Below, piece by piece: positions 8,306 through 17,139 of a stretch of 64,000 bases of DNA; positions within the stretch are counted from its first letter, which is position 1, and every line of letters begins with the position of its first letter. The DNA comes from an uncultured Marinicella sp. (GTDB lineage: Bacteria; Pseudomonadota; Gammaproteobacteria; Xanthomonadales; Marinicellaceae). The notes below the pieces were generated by a model. The model did no database searches. It saw only the letters and a program-made list of their open reading frames with translations, and was not told the DNA's origin. The translations under genes were made by a program, and so were the position numbers. The stretch covers positions 62,001 through 126,000 of the forward strand of contig CANNAM010000006.1 in NCBI GenBank assembly GCA_947502595.1, given 5' to 3'.

Positions 8306-10528
8306 TTATCGCCAAATTCTTGGCTGTTTTTGCCGCAGCGACTGAACTGTTAAACTCGGGAAACTGTGCAAAGTTATTAAACCACTGCTTTGGGTATCAA
8401 CCACCTGAACATCTGCTGCCTTGTACCTGGCCATTATGCTGCTGGCTGGGTGATTAAAAGGGTTGTATTTGCCCGATGAATTAATCGCCAATTCAGGCTT
8501 AACCGCCTGGATAAAAGCTTCAGTAGATGATGTTTTACTGCCATGGTGTGGAATCAACAACACATCAGATTGAAGCTGCTCATTTGGCAACTGCATCAAA
8601 CGGTATTCCACTGCTGACTCAATGTCACCAGTTAACAGTAAACTGTGATTCACACCAGTAACCTTCAAGACACAAGATGAATTGTTTTTAAGGTAGGGCA
8701 ATAAATTGTATGGACTCAAAAATTCAAATTTAACACCACCCCAAAGCCACTGATGACCCACCACACAAGCCTTATGATCTGCTGCAGTTCCCCACACAGT
8801 ATCGACTTCGATATGCTGCAATAACTGCCCTGCAGCGCCAGCATGGTCATTGTCCTGATGAGAGAGCACCAAAGCATCCAATTTGCCGAAATTATGTTTC
8901 TGCAGCCAAGGCAACACCACAGCATCTGCCAAATTAAAACCACTGTCATATGCAGCACCTACATCATAAAGCAGCACTTGATTTTGTGTGGCAATAACCA
9001 CTGATAAACCTTGGCCTACATCCAGCACATAGGCAGAAAAATAACCTTCTGGGATGACAGGGTGCGGACGGTACAAACCCAGAAAAATAAACACCAGTCC
9101 CCAATAACGCTGTGGTATGGCCGCCGGTAATACCATCACCAGTGCGCCAATGATCAGAGCCAGGTACTGCCACCATTCAACCACCACTGTATTCAACACC
9201 CAAGTTGAAAATTGGTTGAACCAATCTAAACCCCAAATAAACAGCTGACTGACTGAGGTTATTAAACTTACCAACAATGCGGGGAAATACTGGAATATAC
9301 TGCCCATCACCAACAACAACAGTAAAGCAGGCACCAATACAAAAGTCATCAACGGTATCATCAATAAATTAACCAACGGTGACAATAGGTTAACCCGTGA
9401 AAACACCGCTAGGCTCAAAGGTAACATGCCCACCAACAAGGTCACTTGTAGACGGATAAATGCCCAAATTTTACTTTTTGGTTGGCTTTGCCCATTGAAA
9501 GCCAATATCAATACTGCCACAGCAATGAAAGACAACCAAAAACCATTATCCAACACATTCAGCGGATCAATCAGTAACACCAACACCAAACCAGTGGCCC
9601 AAACATCCCAAGCATAGCTGGACCTTCTTACTATTTGATAAGCCCCCAACACCAATAACATGATCAAAGCACGTTGTGTTGAAACCGACAAGCCCGCCAG
9701 ACAAGCATAGTAACCAGCAAACACCCAACCCAAAGTAACTTGCACAACGGGCTTGGTAATTTTTTGCGAAGGCCGAAGCTTAAAAACCAAACCACCCAAC
9801 AACCAACCCATCAAAGCCACCATTCCCACATGTAAACCTGAGATTGCAATCAAGTGAGCAGTGCCTGTTTGCTGAAAAAGTTGAACATCTTGTTGGTCAA
9901 AATGAGATTTATCACCAATAGATAAGGCATGAATCAAAGCATTGACTCGGGGTTCAGCAAATGCACCGTGAATCAAAGCAGATACTTTGTTTCGCCATTG
10001 GTTAATCAGTCCCATTAAGGTGAAATAACCCGTACCTGTGGCTTGCAGTGTTTTAACACTACCCACAGCATCTATGCCGTGTCTGAACAACCATTTTTCA
10101 CGATCAAAACCCACCCCATTGACTGAACCATGAGGTGGTTTTAAGTGACTTTCCAGTTGATACACTTGATTGAATGCCAACTCAGGCAAAGCAACATCTT
10201 GATGCTTATACCAACTGAGGTAATACAGCTGTTTGCTGCCAATATCTTCGGCTATGAAACTGACTTTTTGAGCTGAGTATTTAGGTAAAGAATGAACCAC
10301 TACCTGAGTACTTGTGTGCTTGGGTGTTTTGATTTGCTGTTGTAACTGTTGATGTCCATGCAACAACGCATAACAAAAGCCCAAAGCGATAAATAAGAAA
10401 GGTGATGTGTGACGGAATTTGACTGCTGCTAGCAACAGTAACAAGGAAGCTGCAGCACCGATAATAAACACCATGACATTGATCTCTGGCAGCCAAAGCA
10501 GCAATGCAGCGCCCAACAAAAATGCCAC
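8306..10528 (-). CDS. comEC: ComEC/Rec2 DNA-uptake channel protein
   Basis: A 740-residue inner-membrane protein, near the usual length. ComEC moves single-stranded transforming DNA across the cytoplasmic membrane. Order: N-terminal membrane segments, a DUF4131/OB-like region, the Competence domain with TGTAHLIAISGLHVGMVALM, several further helices (FWLSFIAVAVLILAF), then a C-terminal metallo-beta-lactamase-like domain with LSHQDNDHAG and LIPHHGSKTSS. It lies 23 bp after lolD in the same direction, as in many gammaproteobacteria. With the extracellular nuclease nearby it suggests use of external DNA, but no other competence gene is in the window. Confidence 0.92.
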   Translation of the reverse strand: MAFLLGAALLLWLPEINVMVFIIGAAASLLLLLAAVKFRHTSPFLFIALGFCYALLHGHQQLQQQIKTPKHTSTQVVVHSLPKYSAQKVSFIAEDIGSKQLYYLSWYKHQDVALPELAFNQVYQLESHLKPPHGSVNGVGFDREKWLFRHGIDAVGSVKTLQATGTGYFTLMGLINQWRNKVSALIHGAFAEPRVNALIHALSIGDKSHFDQQDVQLFQQTGTAHLIAISGLHVGMVALMGWLLGGLVFKLRPSQKITKPVVQVTLGWVFAGYYACLAGLSVSTQRALIMLLVLGAYQIVRRSSYAWDVWATGLVLVLLIDPLNVLDNGFWLSFIAVAVLILAFNGQSQPKSKIWAFIRLQVTLLVGMLPLSLAVFSRVNLLSPLVNLLMIPLMTFVLVPALLLLLVMGSIFQYFPALLVSLITSVSQLFIWGLDWFNQFSTWVLNTVVVEWWQYLALIIGALVMVLPAAIPQRYWGLVFIFLGLYRPHPVIPEGYFSAYVLDVGQGLSVVIATQNQVLLYDVGAAYDSGFNLADAVVLPWLQKHNFGKLDALVLSHQDNDHAGAAGQLLQHIEVDTVWGTAADHKACVVGHQWLWGGVKFEFLSPYNLLPYLKNNSSCVLKVTGVNHSLLLTGDIESAVEYRLMQLPNEQLQSDVLLIPHHGSKTSSTEAFIQAVKPELAINSSGKYNPFNHPASSIMARYKAADVQVVDTQSSGLITLHSFPSLTVQSLRQKQPRIWR

Positions 10529-10551
10529 AGCATGGGTTATTTTGAAGGGGT

Positions 10552-11244
10552 TCAGGTGTTTGTAGATTGGATCAACGCTCCTTGCTTCAACAGGTATTTT
10601 TGTTGCATTAAATCAGCAACTTTTCGATCATGCGTCACCAATACCAATGCAGTATTGTATTGTTCCTTGAGTGACAAAAACAAATCCATAACTGCAGCAG
10701 CTGTTGATTCATCTAAATTACCAGTAGGTTCATCAGCTAGAATACAAGCCGGCTTGGTTACCATGGCTCTAGCTATGGCTGCTCGCTGCCGTTCACCTCC
10801 AGATAACTGTGCTGGTCGATGGGTCAATCGATCAACCAATCCGACCTGCTGTAAAATATCGTGGGCACGGCTGTGCGCCTCGGCTTTACTTACTTTACCA
10901 ATCAACAAAGGCATCATGACATTCTCAAGGGCTGAAAATTCTGGCAACAAATGATGGAACTGATAAACAAACCCCAAGTGTTGGTTGCGCAGCAGACCGC
11001 GCTGTTTGCCACTCATTTTTGAGAGTTGTTTACCCTGGATAATGATTTCACCGGCATTGGGGGTATCTAAACCGCCTAATAGATGCAGTAAAGTACTCTT
11101 GCCAGATCCGGAGGCACCCATAATTGCCACCGATTCTGCCGTGGCAATACTGAAGTTCAAAGCTTCAAAAATTTGAATTTTACGTTCACCATCGGTGAAA
11201 AACTTAGTCAGATTTTCACAACTGATTACACTGTGATTACTCAT
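10552..11244 (-). CDS. lolD: Lipoprotein-releasing ABC transporter ATPase LolD
   Basis: A 230-residue ABC ATPase of the MacB/LolD group. Walker A GASGSGKST, Q-loop NQHLGFVYQFHHLLPEF (typical of LolD), signature LSGGERQR, Walker B CILADEPTGNLD and switch histidine VLVTHD are all present. It powers release of outer-membrane lipoproteins from the inner membrane. The open frame extends 25 codons upstream into lolC, but ATG 11244 (MSNHSVISCENL) is the sensible start and leaves an 8-bp overlap with the lolC stop, implying translational coupling. Confidence 0.93.
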   Translation of the reverse strand: MSNHSVISCENLTKFFTDGERKIQIFEALNFSIATAESVAIMGASGSGKSTLLHLLGGLDTPNAGEIIIQGKQLSKMSGKQRGLLRNQHLGFVYQFHHLLPEFSALENVMMPLLIGKVSKAEAHSRAHDILQQVGLVDRLTHRPAQLSGGERQRAAIARAMVTKPACILADEPTGNLDESTAAAVMDLFLSLKEQYNTALVLVTHDRKVADLMQQKYLLKQGALIQSTNT

Positions 11245-12481
11245 AACGCAAAGCCTCCGCTGGTTCCACTCGCGATGCCCGCCATGCGGGGTATAAAGTG
11301 GCCAAAATAGACAGACCAAAAGCTATTCCCACTATAGTCAGCACATCAGCAGTTTGTAAATCGGCCGATATTTCAGTGATGTAATAAACTTCTTTTGACA
11401 AGAATTCGGTATTGAACCACCCTTCCAGGACTTGAATAATGCTGTTGATATTCAACGCAAATACAATACCCAAAATGGTGCCTATTGAGGTCCCAATCAG
11501 ACCAATCAAAGTACCAGAAACCATGAACACGCCCATTACTTGACTGCCAGACAGTCCCAAGGTGCGTAAGATGGCCACATCGGATTGTTTTTCAGTTACC
11601 AACATCACCAAAGTTGACAAGATATTGAAGGCCGCTACAGCAACAATCATAGATAAAATTATGAACATCACCATGCGTTCGGTGCGGGTTGCTTTGAAAA
11701 AGTTAACATGTTCTTGGGTCCAGTCCCTGATGCGATAAAAGCCCTCCAGCTGAGGTCCCAAATCACGTGCAATTTTAGGCGCTTGCATCAAATCATCGAC
11801 CTTAATTCGCACCCCCTCTGCCGACCCTGGTGGTATACGCAACAACTTCCTAGCATCCTCCATATGGATCAAAGCCAGTTTAAAGTCATACTCATACATC
11901 CCCACTTCGAATATGCCGCTGACGGTAAATCGTTTCAACCTTGGCGTTACTCCAACTGCAGTGGTGCGAAACTCAGGCACATATAAGTTCACCGTCTCAC
12001 CAGGCCCAACACCCAAATGTGCAGCCAAATCAACACCTAAAATGATGTTAAATTCACCACTTTGTAAATCATCTAATGTGCCGTAGCGCATGGCATCCTG
12101 AAACTCTGTTACCTGGGTTTCCAACTCAGGTATGATGCCTTGAATCAATGCCCCTTCAGTCCTGAAGCCTTGTAACATGCCTTCGGTCTGAATGTAAGGT
12201 GCTGCCCCTTCGACATGTGCGCTGTTTTTAACTTGATCAAGTGCGTTTTGCCAATCATCCAAATGGTCACCTTTAAAAGCCGAGATGGTGGCATGTGATA
12301 CAGTACTTAAAATACGTTCTTGAAATTCTTTGTTGAAACCATTCATCACAGAAATCACCACAATCACGGTCATTACCCCCAGTGCAATACCGGCCATTGA
12401 GATAAGTGAGATGAATGAGATGAAATGATTTTTACGTTTGGCTTTGGTGTATCTGAGCCCAATAAATAAAGGTAAATTCAT
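11237..12481 (-). CDS. lolC: Lipoprotein-releasing system membrane subunit LolC/E
   Basis: About 414 residues with MacB-type topology: one N-terminal helix (SLISMAGIALGVMTVIVVIS), a large periplasmic domain, and three C-terminal helices, ending in YPAWRASRVEPAEALRYE. The ATG at 12481 gives MNLPLFIGLRYTKAK, matching LolC/LolE starts; GTG at 12493 is the alternative. Only one membrane subunit is encoded here, so the transporter may be a LolC/E homodimer (LolF type) with LolD, or the partner lies elsewhere. Confidence 0.9.
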   Translation of the reverse strand: MNLPLFIGLRYTKAKRKNHFISFISLISMAGIALGVMTVIVVISVMNGFNKEFQERILSTVSHATISAFKGDHLDDWQNALDQVKNSAHVEGAAPYIQTEGMLQGFRTEGALIQGIIPELETQVTEFQDAMRYGTLDDLQSGEFNIILGVDLAAHLGVGPGETVNLYVPEFRTTAVGVTPRLKRFTVSGIFEVGMYEYDFKLALIHMEDARKLLRIPPGSAEGVRIKVDDLMQAPKIARDLGPQLEGFYRIRDWTQEHVNFFKATRTERMVMFIILSMIVAVAAFNILSTLVMLVTEKQSDVAILRTLGLSGSQVMGVFMVSGTLIGLIGTSIGTILGIVFALNINSIIQVLEGWFNTEFLSKEVYYITEISADLQTADVLTIVGIAFGLSILATLYPAWRASRVEPAEALRYE

Positions 12482-12762
12482 AAACAGTTCCACTGAATCA
12501 TAGGTGTTGCGGCTTAATTCATTAACCCGGCGACATCAGCATGTCGCTCATTTCAGTCTAAGCCTGTTTGTCCATAGCAAAGCGTCAGCATAAAGGTTTA
12601 GCCTGCCTATATCAAGTGTTGATACGTAACCTTCAAATTGCGCAGCCCGGGTAATCTGGTGCATTATACCCATTGATTTACAGCACAGCCAGCGGCAATT
12701 GATCTAAGCTCAAATGACCTCAGGTTTTAAAGCCCACCGTGCCAAAGTACAAAATTCAAAGC

Positions 12763-12793
12763 AAAAAAAAGCCACCGAAATTAATTCGGCGGC
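12763..12793 (-). terminator. Terminator of the amphipathic-repeat lipoprotein gene
   Basis: On the minus strand GCCGCCGAA-TTAAT-TTCGGTGGC forms a hairpin with one mismatch, followed by eight T residues. It lies 27 bp past the stop of the lipoprotein gene. Confidence 0.8.
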
Positions 12794-12819
12794 TTGGTAC
12801 AAATAGTAACGATCAGTTT

Positions 12820-13323
12820 TTACTGGTCGCCATCTTCGTCTTCAGCTAATTCTTCAGCCTTGTCTTTGGCATCTTCTACCATTTCAGCGGCTTTTTCTTT
12901 GCTTGCGTCAACCATGTCAGCAGCCTGTTCTTTAGATGCATCAACCATCTTTGCAGCTTTTTCTTTGGTTGCATCTACCATGTCAGCAGACTTCTCTTTG
13001 GCAGCATCAATCATATCAGCAGACTTCTCTTTAGCTGAATCGACCATGTCAGCAGCAGCTTCTTTGCTGTCTTCATAACCTTCTTCTATCGCGTCAGCGG
13101 CATCAGCAGCACCTTCTTTAACTGCTTCAGTTGCATCACCAGCCGTTTCTTTAACCGCTTGGCCCACTTCTTTGGCTTTGTCGGCTGTTTTGTCAGCAGC
13201 TTGTTTAACTTCTGTTTTGACTTTGTCCATAGCCGATTGATCCGTTTTAGCGGCGTCATCACCACAGGCAGTTAAACCCAATAAAACCAAACCACTCATT
13301 ACCAAAATTTTAATTTGTTGCAT
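12820..13323 (-). CDS. Small lipoprotein with LEA/apolipoprotein-like 11-residue repeats
   Basis: 167 residues. The ATG at 13323 follows GGAGGATATT and opens a lipoprotein signal ending in the lipobox LTAC. The mature part is almost entirely Ala/Lys/Asp/Glu and consists of 11-residue units of the type KEKAADMVDAS, repeated six or more times, ending in an acidic tail (EELAEDEDGDQ). Such periodicity predicts a long amphipathic helix, like late-embryogenesis-abundant or apolipoprotein-like proteins. A stress or envelope-stabilising role is possible but unproven. It has its own terminator and stands alone. Confidence 0.8.
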   Translation of the reverse strand: MQQIKILVMSGLVLLGLTACGDDAAKTDQSAMDKVKTEVKQAADKTADKAKEVGQAVKETAGDATEAVKEGAADAADAIEEGYEDSKEAAADMVDSAKEKSADMIDAAKEKSADMVDATKEKAAKMVDASKEQAADMVDASKEKAAEMVEDAKDKAEELAEDEDGDQ

Positions 13324-13640
13324 AATATCCTCCAAAAAATAAATGTTGACGGTAGATATATAGGTTTTACTCTTAAATAACAAGTCATTTCGCTGTTACA
13401 GCCTGAAATTTGATTCTTTTTACGCCTAATTAACAGTCGTTTACACTTTGAACAAAAAACCAACTGTTAAGCCTTAACTCCCTTAATACGCACAATTGAG
13501 TCAGGCTGAATTCAGCTATATAAAAAGAGCTTTTTAGCAAGGCTGATTGACATGACATCGACTAATAATTTTTGATTAATTTAACCTCTGGTCAATCAGC
13601 TGCCATGATAATATGGTGTTTTTTTTAAATGGTCCGTGCC

Positions 13641-15455
13641 ATGAAGTTAATTACCGCTGTTTTTTGTTGTCTGACGGCTTTATCAAGTTCAGCCAACAAC
13701 CATTCTTGTCAACAACCTGCCACTGCCATCGCCACAATTCAAGGCAATCAGTCAGTCAGCCCAATGGTTGACAAAATCATATGGGTTAAAGGTATTGTAA
13801 CGGCTGATTTTCGTGGCAAAAACCAATTGTCTGGTTATTTTATCCAAAGCCAAACAGCAGACAATGATCCAGTCAATTCGCAAGGCCTATTCATTCATGA
13901 AAACAATCTGCAACTGCCCATCAAGGTTGGCGACCTGGTGGCATTACAAGGTTTGATTTCAGAACAACACGATGTAACCCAAATCACCCAAGTACGAAAA
14001 ACTGCGATTTGCTCTTCAGGCCATCAGTTACCTGAACCTGTATCAATTAAGTTACCCCTCAATGATTTGGATCTAGAGTCATTGGAAGGCATGTATGTGA
14101 CCTTGGCTGAGCCTTACATCATCAGCGATGTCAGCCAATACGTAAAGTACGGAGAGCTGAAAGTTTCATCTGAATTGTTGATGAGCCCCACTGCTTTACA
14201 CCGACCAGGTGCTGCAGTTAAACAGCAGCTACAAAGCAATCAAAACAACCAATTGGTGATTGATGATGGTCGCAAGAATAAATACGCCACCCCGATTGGC
14301 AAAGGTTTGCTGCTGGATGCAGTAAAGCTGCAAAGCTTGAATGCCCAACAGCCCATTCAAATGGGCCAAAAACTGCAAACCACTGGTGTTTTGCATTATG
14401 CCTATGGTCAATACAAGCTACAGCCTACCGAAGCAGTCCAAATAAGTGGTGGCTTAAGCTCCAGCCAACGCCGTCCACTGCCCACCGGTGGCAACTTTAG
14501 AATAGCCAGTTTCAATGTCGAGAATTTCTTCACCACCTTAGACAATGGTGAAGCAATATGCGGACCGCTGAAGAACTTTTTTTGTCGCGGCGCAGACAAC
14601 CCAAACGAATACCACCGCCAATTGGCCAAACTGGTTGAGGTCATCAACACCACCGATGCAGCCGTGATGGGCTTGCAGGAATTGGAAAACAACGCGGATC
14701 AATCAATACAAGCATTGGTCAATGCACTGAATTTAGCTGCCAATTACAGCAAATGGGCATATATCGACACCGGTGTTTTGGGTGAAGATGTGATCAAAGT
14801 GGCTTTGATTTATCAGCCCAAACTACTTAAACCGCACGGTGATTATGCCTTACTAGACCAAGCTGCTGACCCCGCATTCAGGGCCGACAAAAATCGTGTA
14901 ATTGTGACTCAAACCTTCAGTGACCAACAAGGCCGCAGCTTCAACATGGCAACGGTACACTTTAAATCCAAAAGCTGTCGCGATGCCGAAGGTATATACC
15001 TCGATCAAAATGACGGCCAAGGCTGTTACAACCCAACCCGCGTTGCAGTAGCACAACAATTGGCCAAATGGCTGAATTCAGACCCAACTGGTCAACATGC
15101 CGAAGCCACTTTTGTGGTTGGGGATTTCAACTCTTACCAACAAGAAGACCCAATTTTCACCTTAAAATCAGCAGGATTCAGCAACTTAGCCGACAGCTAT
15201 TTGCCACCAGAAAACTGGAGCACCAGTTACCGTGGCACGGTAGGCACTTTGGATTATATTTTGGCCAACCCAGCTGCTCTGAAATTAACCACAGGCTTGA
15301 GCCAATGGCACATCAACTCTGTAAGCATAGATGAGTTCAACTACAACACCGAACCGTTCAGTGACACTGTAACCAAGCCAGCTGATTTTTATCACCTGGA
15401 CCCCTACGCTGCTTCAGATCATGATGTGGTTATTGCCGGAATTAAATTTAAATGA
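13641..15455 (+). CDS. Extracellular endonuclease of the ExeM/NucH type
   Basis: About 604 residues with a signal peptide (MKLITAVFCCLTALSSSANN). An N-terminal OB-fold region (IWVKGIVTADFRG...GYFIQSQTADNDP) precedes an endonuclease/exonuclease/phosphatase domain from about residue 285: FRIASFNVENFF, GLQELENN, VATVHFKSKSC-like strand, VVGDFNSYQQEDP and ASDHDVVI, holding the expected Asn, Glu, Asp and His catalytic positions. Cysteine pairs fit an exported protein. ExeM-type enzymes degrade extracellular DNA in Shewanella and Vibrio. An ATG at 13629 is an alternative start; neither has a strong ribosome-binding site. Confidence 0.85.
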   Translation: MKLITAVFCCLTALSSSANNHSCQQPATAIATIQGNQSVSPMVDKIIWVKGIVTADFRGKNQLSGYFIQSQTADNDPVNSQGLFIHENNLQLPIKVGDLVALQGLISEQHDVTQITQVRKTAICSSGHQLPEPVSIKLPLNDLDLESLEGMYVTLAEPYIISDVSQYVKYGELKVSSELLMSPTALHRPGAAVKQQLQSNQNNQLVIDDGRKNKYATPIGKGLLLDAVKLQSLNAQQPIQMGQKLQTTGVLHYAYGQYKLQPTEAVQISGGLSSSQRRPLPTGGNFRIASFNVENFFTTLDNGEAICGPLKNFFCRGADNPNEYHRQLAKLVEVINTTDAAVMGLQELENNADQSIQALVNALNLAANYSKWAYIDTGVLGEDVIKVALIYQPKLLKPHGDYALLDQAADPAFRADKNRVIVTQTFSDQQGRSFNMATVHFKSKSCRDAEGIYLDQNDGQGCYNPTRVAVAQQLAKWLNSDPTGQHAEATFVVGDFNSYQQEDPIFTLKSAGFSNLADSYLPPENWSTSYRGTVGTLDYILANPAALKLTTGLSQWHINSVSIDEFNYNTEPFSDTVTKPADFYHLDPYAASDHDVVIAGIKFK

Positions 15456-15520
15456 CACCATTAAACCGTCGCAACAGCTGGGCTTATGCCCATCAGATAG
15501 TCTTTATCGCTTAAACAGCC

Positions 15521-15628
15521 ATGTATCATAGCCTGAAAATGCAACTGCCTTTGACCCTATTGGTGTTGGTTTTCAATGGTTGCCTCATGTTTTTCGGCGT
15601 GACTGGCCATGACTTTAGCTTGAAATAG
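15521..15628 (+). CDS. Possible 35-residue membrane peptide
   Basis: In the 347-bp gap after the nuclease gene a short frame encodes a peptide with one hydrophobic stretch (LPLTLLVLVFNGCLMFFG). No clear ribosome-binding site or family is visible. It may be chance. Confidence 0.15.
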   Translation: MYHSLKMQLPLTLLVLVFNGCLMFFGVTGHDFSLK

Positions 15629-15753
15629 GGGCTGCACGCACCTGATTTGTTGATGGTTGCAGTAACCCCTGAACTTATCAAGTCAAAATTTTGAATGCTT
15701 TAGTGGCCAAATATCAAGCCGTATTTATACGATTGACCAAGAGATTTTAAGCC

Positions 15754-15784
15754 AAAAAAAACCCGAATAAATCGGGTTTTTTTT
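15754..15784. terminator. Bidirectional terminator between nuclease and OmpA-like genes
   Basis: A 6-bp stem ACCCGA / TCGGGT with a 5-nt loop is bordered by an A-run and a T-run, so it works for the minus-strand OmpA gene and for transcripts from the left. Confidence 0.85.
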
Positions 15785-15802
15785 ATTATTTCACAGTCAG
15801 TA

Positions 15803-16918
15803 TTAGTCTTGGATAACCAATTCTGTTCTGCGGTTTTTAGCCCTGCCTTCAGCAGTGTCATTGGTGGCAATTGGGCTCAATTCACCATAACCTTTCCAAG
15901 TCATGCGATCGGCTGAAATGCCTTGGTCAACCAAGTAGTTATAAACCACTTTAGCACGACGTTCTGATAAATTTTGGTTATATGCTTCTGAAGCTGTTGA
16001 GTCAGTGTGACCAGCAACTTCTACAACCAATGTACCATGTTCGCCCATGGTTCTTACCGCAGCATCTAAAATAGCGACAGACTCAGGTTTCAAAGTGGCT
16101 TTATCCAAATCAAAGTGTACACCTTGTAGCTCAATCACTACTTCTACTTCACAACCGTCGGCATCAACCACTGCACCAGCACGGGTGTCGGGACATTTAT
16201 CAACTGAGTTTTTAACTCCATCATTGTCATCATCACCATCGTGACAACCATAGGCATCAACTGCCATACCAGCTGGAGTATTTGGACATCGATCATTCTG
16301 ATCGCTTACACCATCACCATCTGAATCTAATTGTGGAGCAGGCTCAACAATCTCAGGTGCTGGGGTAGCAGTTGCTGCTGCGCCCAAAGCTATGTTTAAA
16401 CCCATGCTGAATAAATAATCATCATAACTGCTTTGAGTCCCTGTGTAATCATTGGTGTCTAAACGGTATTTAATTTCAGATATAAAACCCACGCGATCTG
16501 AGACATTTTTGCGTAAACCGGCGCTTAAATTTAGCATCAAGTCAGATGAGTCTACTGCCCGAGAAGCACCTTTGCCATTGTGATCCAATGAGCCGGCACC
16601 AAAACCTAAAAAGGGTCTTAATGTCGAACCTTGATTGAAATGGTATCTTGTCATCAAACCCAGCCCTGTTTGAGTAACAGAACCAGCAACATTATCAGAG
16701 TCAAGTTCAGTGCGATCAACTTCAAAATCCAGTGACCACTTTTCGTTTAAAAATTTACCTAAACCCAAACCAAACCCGAAATCAGATTCAATATTTTTAG
16801 CGTTGTCAGTGGCGGTAAAAATTAAGCTGGGTGATAACGTCCAACGATCATCATAGTCTGCTGCCAAAGCTGTTCCAGCCACACATGACAACGTTAAACC
16901 TAATAGTTTTTTCTTCAT
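15803..16918 (-). CDS. OmpA/OprF-family outer-membrane protein with TSP3 linker
   Basis: 371 residues. Signal peptide MKKKLLGLTLSCVAGTALAA, an eight-strand beta-barrel of OmpA type (about 22-180), an Ala/Pro linker, two calcium-binding thrombospondin type 3-like repeats (DSDGDGVSDQNDRCPNTPAG and DDDNDGVKNSVDKCPDTRAG), and a C-terminal peptidoglycan-binding OmpA domain (VEVAGHTDSTASEAYNQNLS and the RAKNRRTEL end). It ties the outer membrane to peptidoglycan. AGGAGAG lies 6 nt before the ATG. It is monocistronic with its own terminator. Confidence 0.93.
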   Translation of the reverse strand: MKKKLLGLTLSCVAGTALAADYDDRWTLSPSLIFTATDNAKNIESDFGFGLGLGKFLNEKWSLDFEVDRTELDSDNVAGSVTQTGLGLMTRYHFNQGSTLRPFLGFGAGSLDHNGKGASRAVDSSDLMLNLSAGLRKNVSDRVGFISEIKYRLDTNDYTGTQSSYDDYLFSMGLNIALGAAATATPAPEIVEPAPQLDSDGDGVSDQNDRCPNTPAGMAVDAYGCHDGDDDNDGVKNSVDKCPDTRAGAVVDADGCEVEVVIELQGVHFDLDKATLKPESVAILDAAVRTMGEHGTLVVEVAGHTDSTASEAYNQNLSERRAKVVYNYLVDQGISADRMTWKGYGELSPIATNDTAEGRAKNRRTELVIQD

Positions 16919-17139
16919 TGTTCTCTCCTAGCGAGTTTGAATTTAAAAAAGGATTATATCATATTGCACTTTTAAAACATGTAATGTGATATTGTTTTAC
17001 AAATAAATTTAAGGCCTCTCTTGCAGTTGTAAAAACCCAATATCAGCGCAATAACACCTGTGTAACTTAACCCCTTCTCAGTGAAAATCAAGTGAAACTT
17101 CAATGCCAGAAAACCAGCCAGCGGTGTTAATATACCCTG

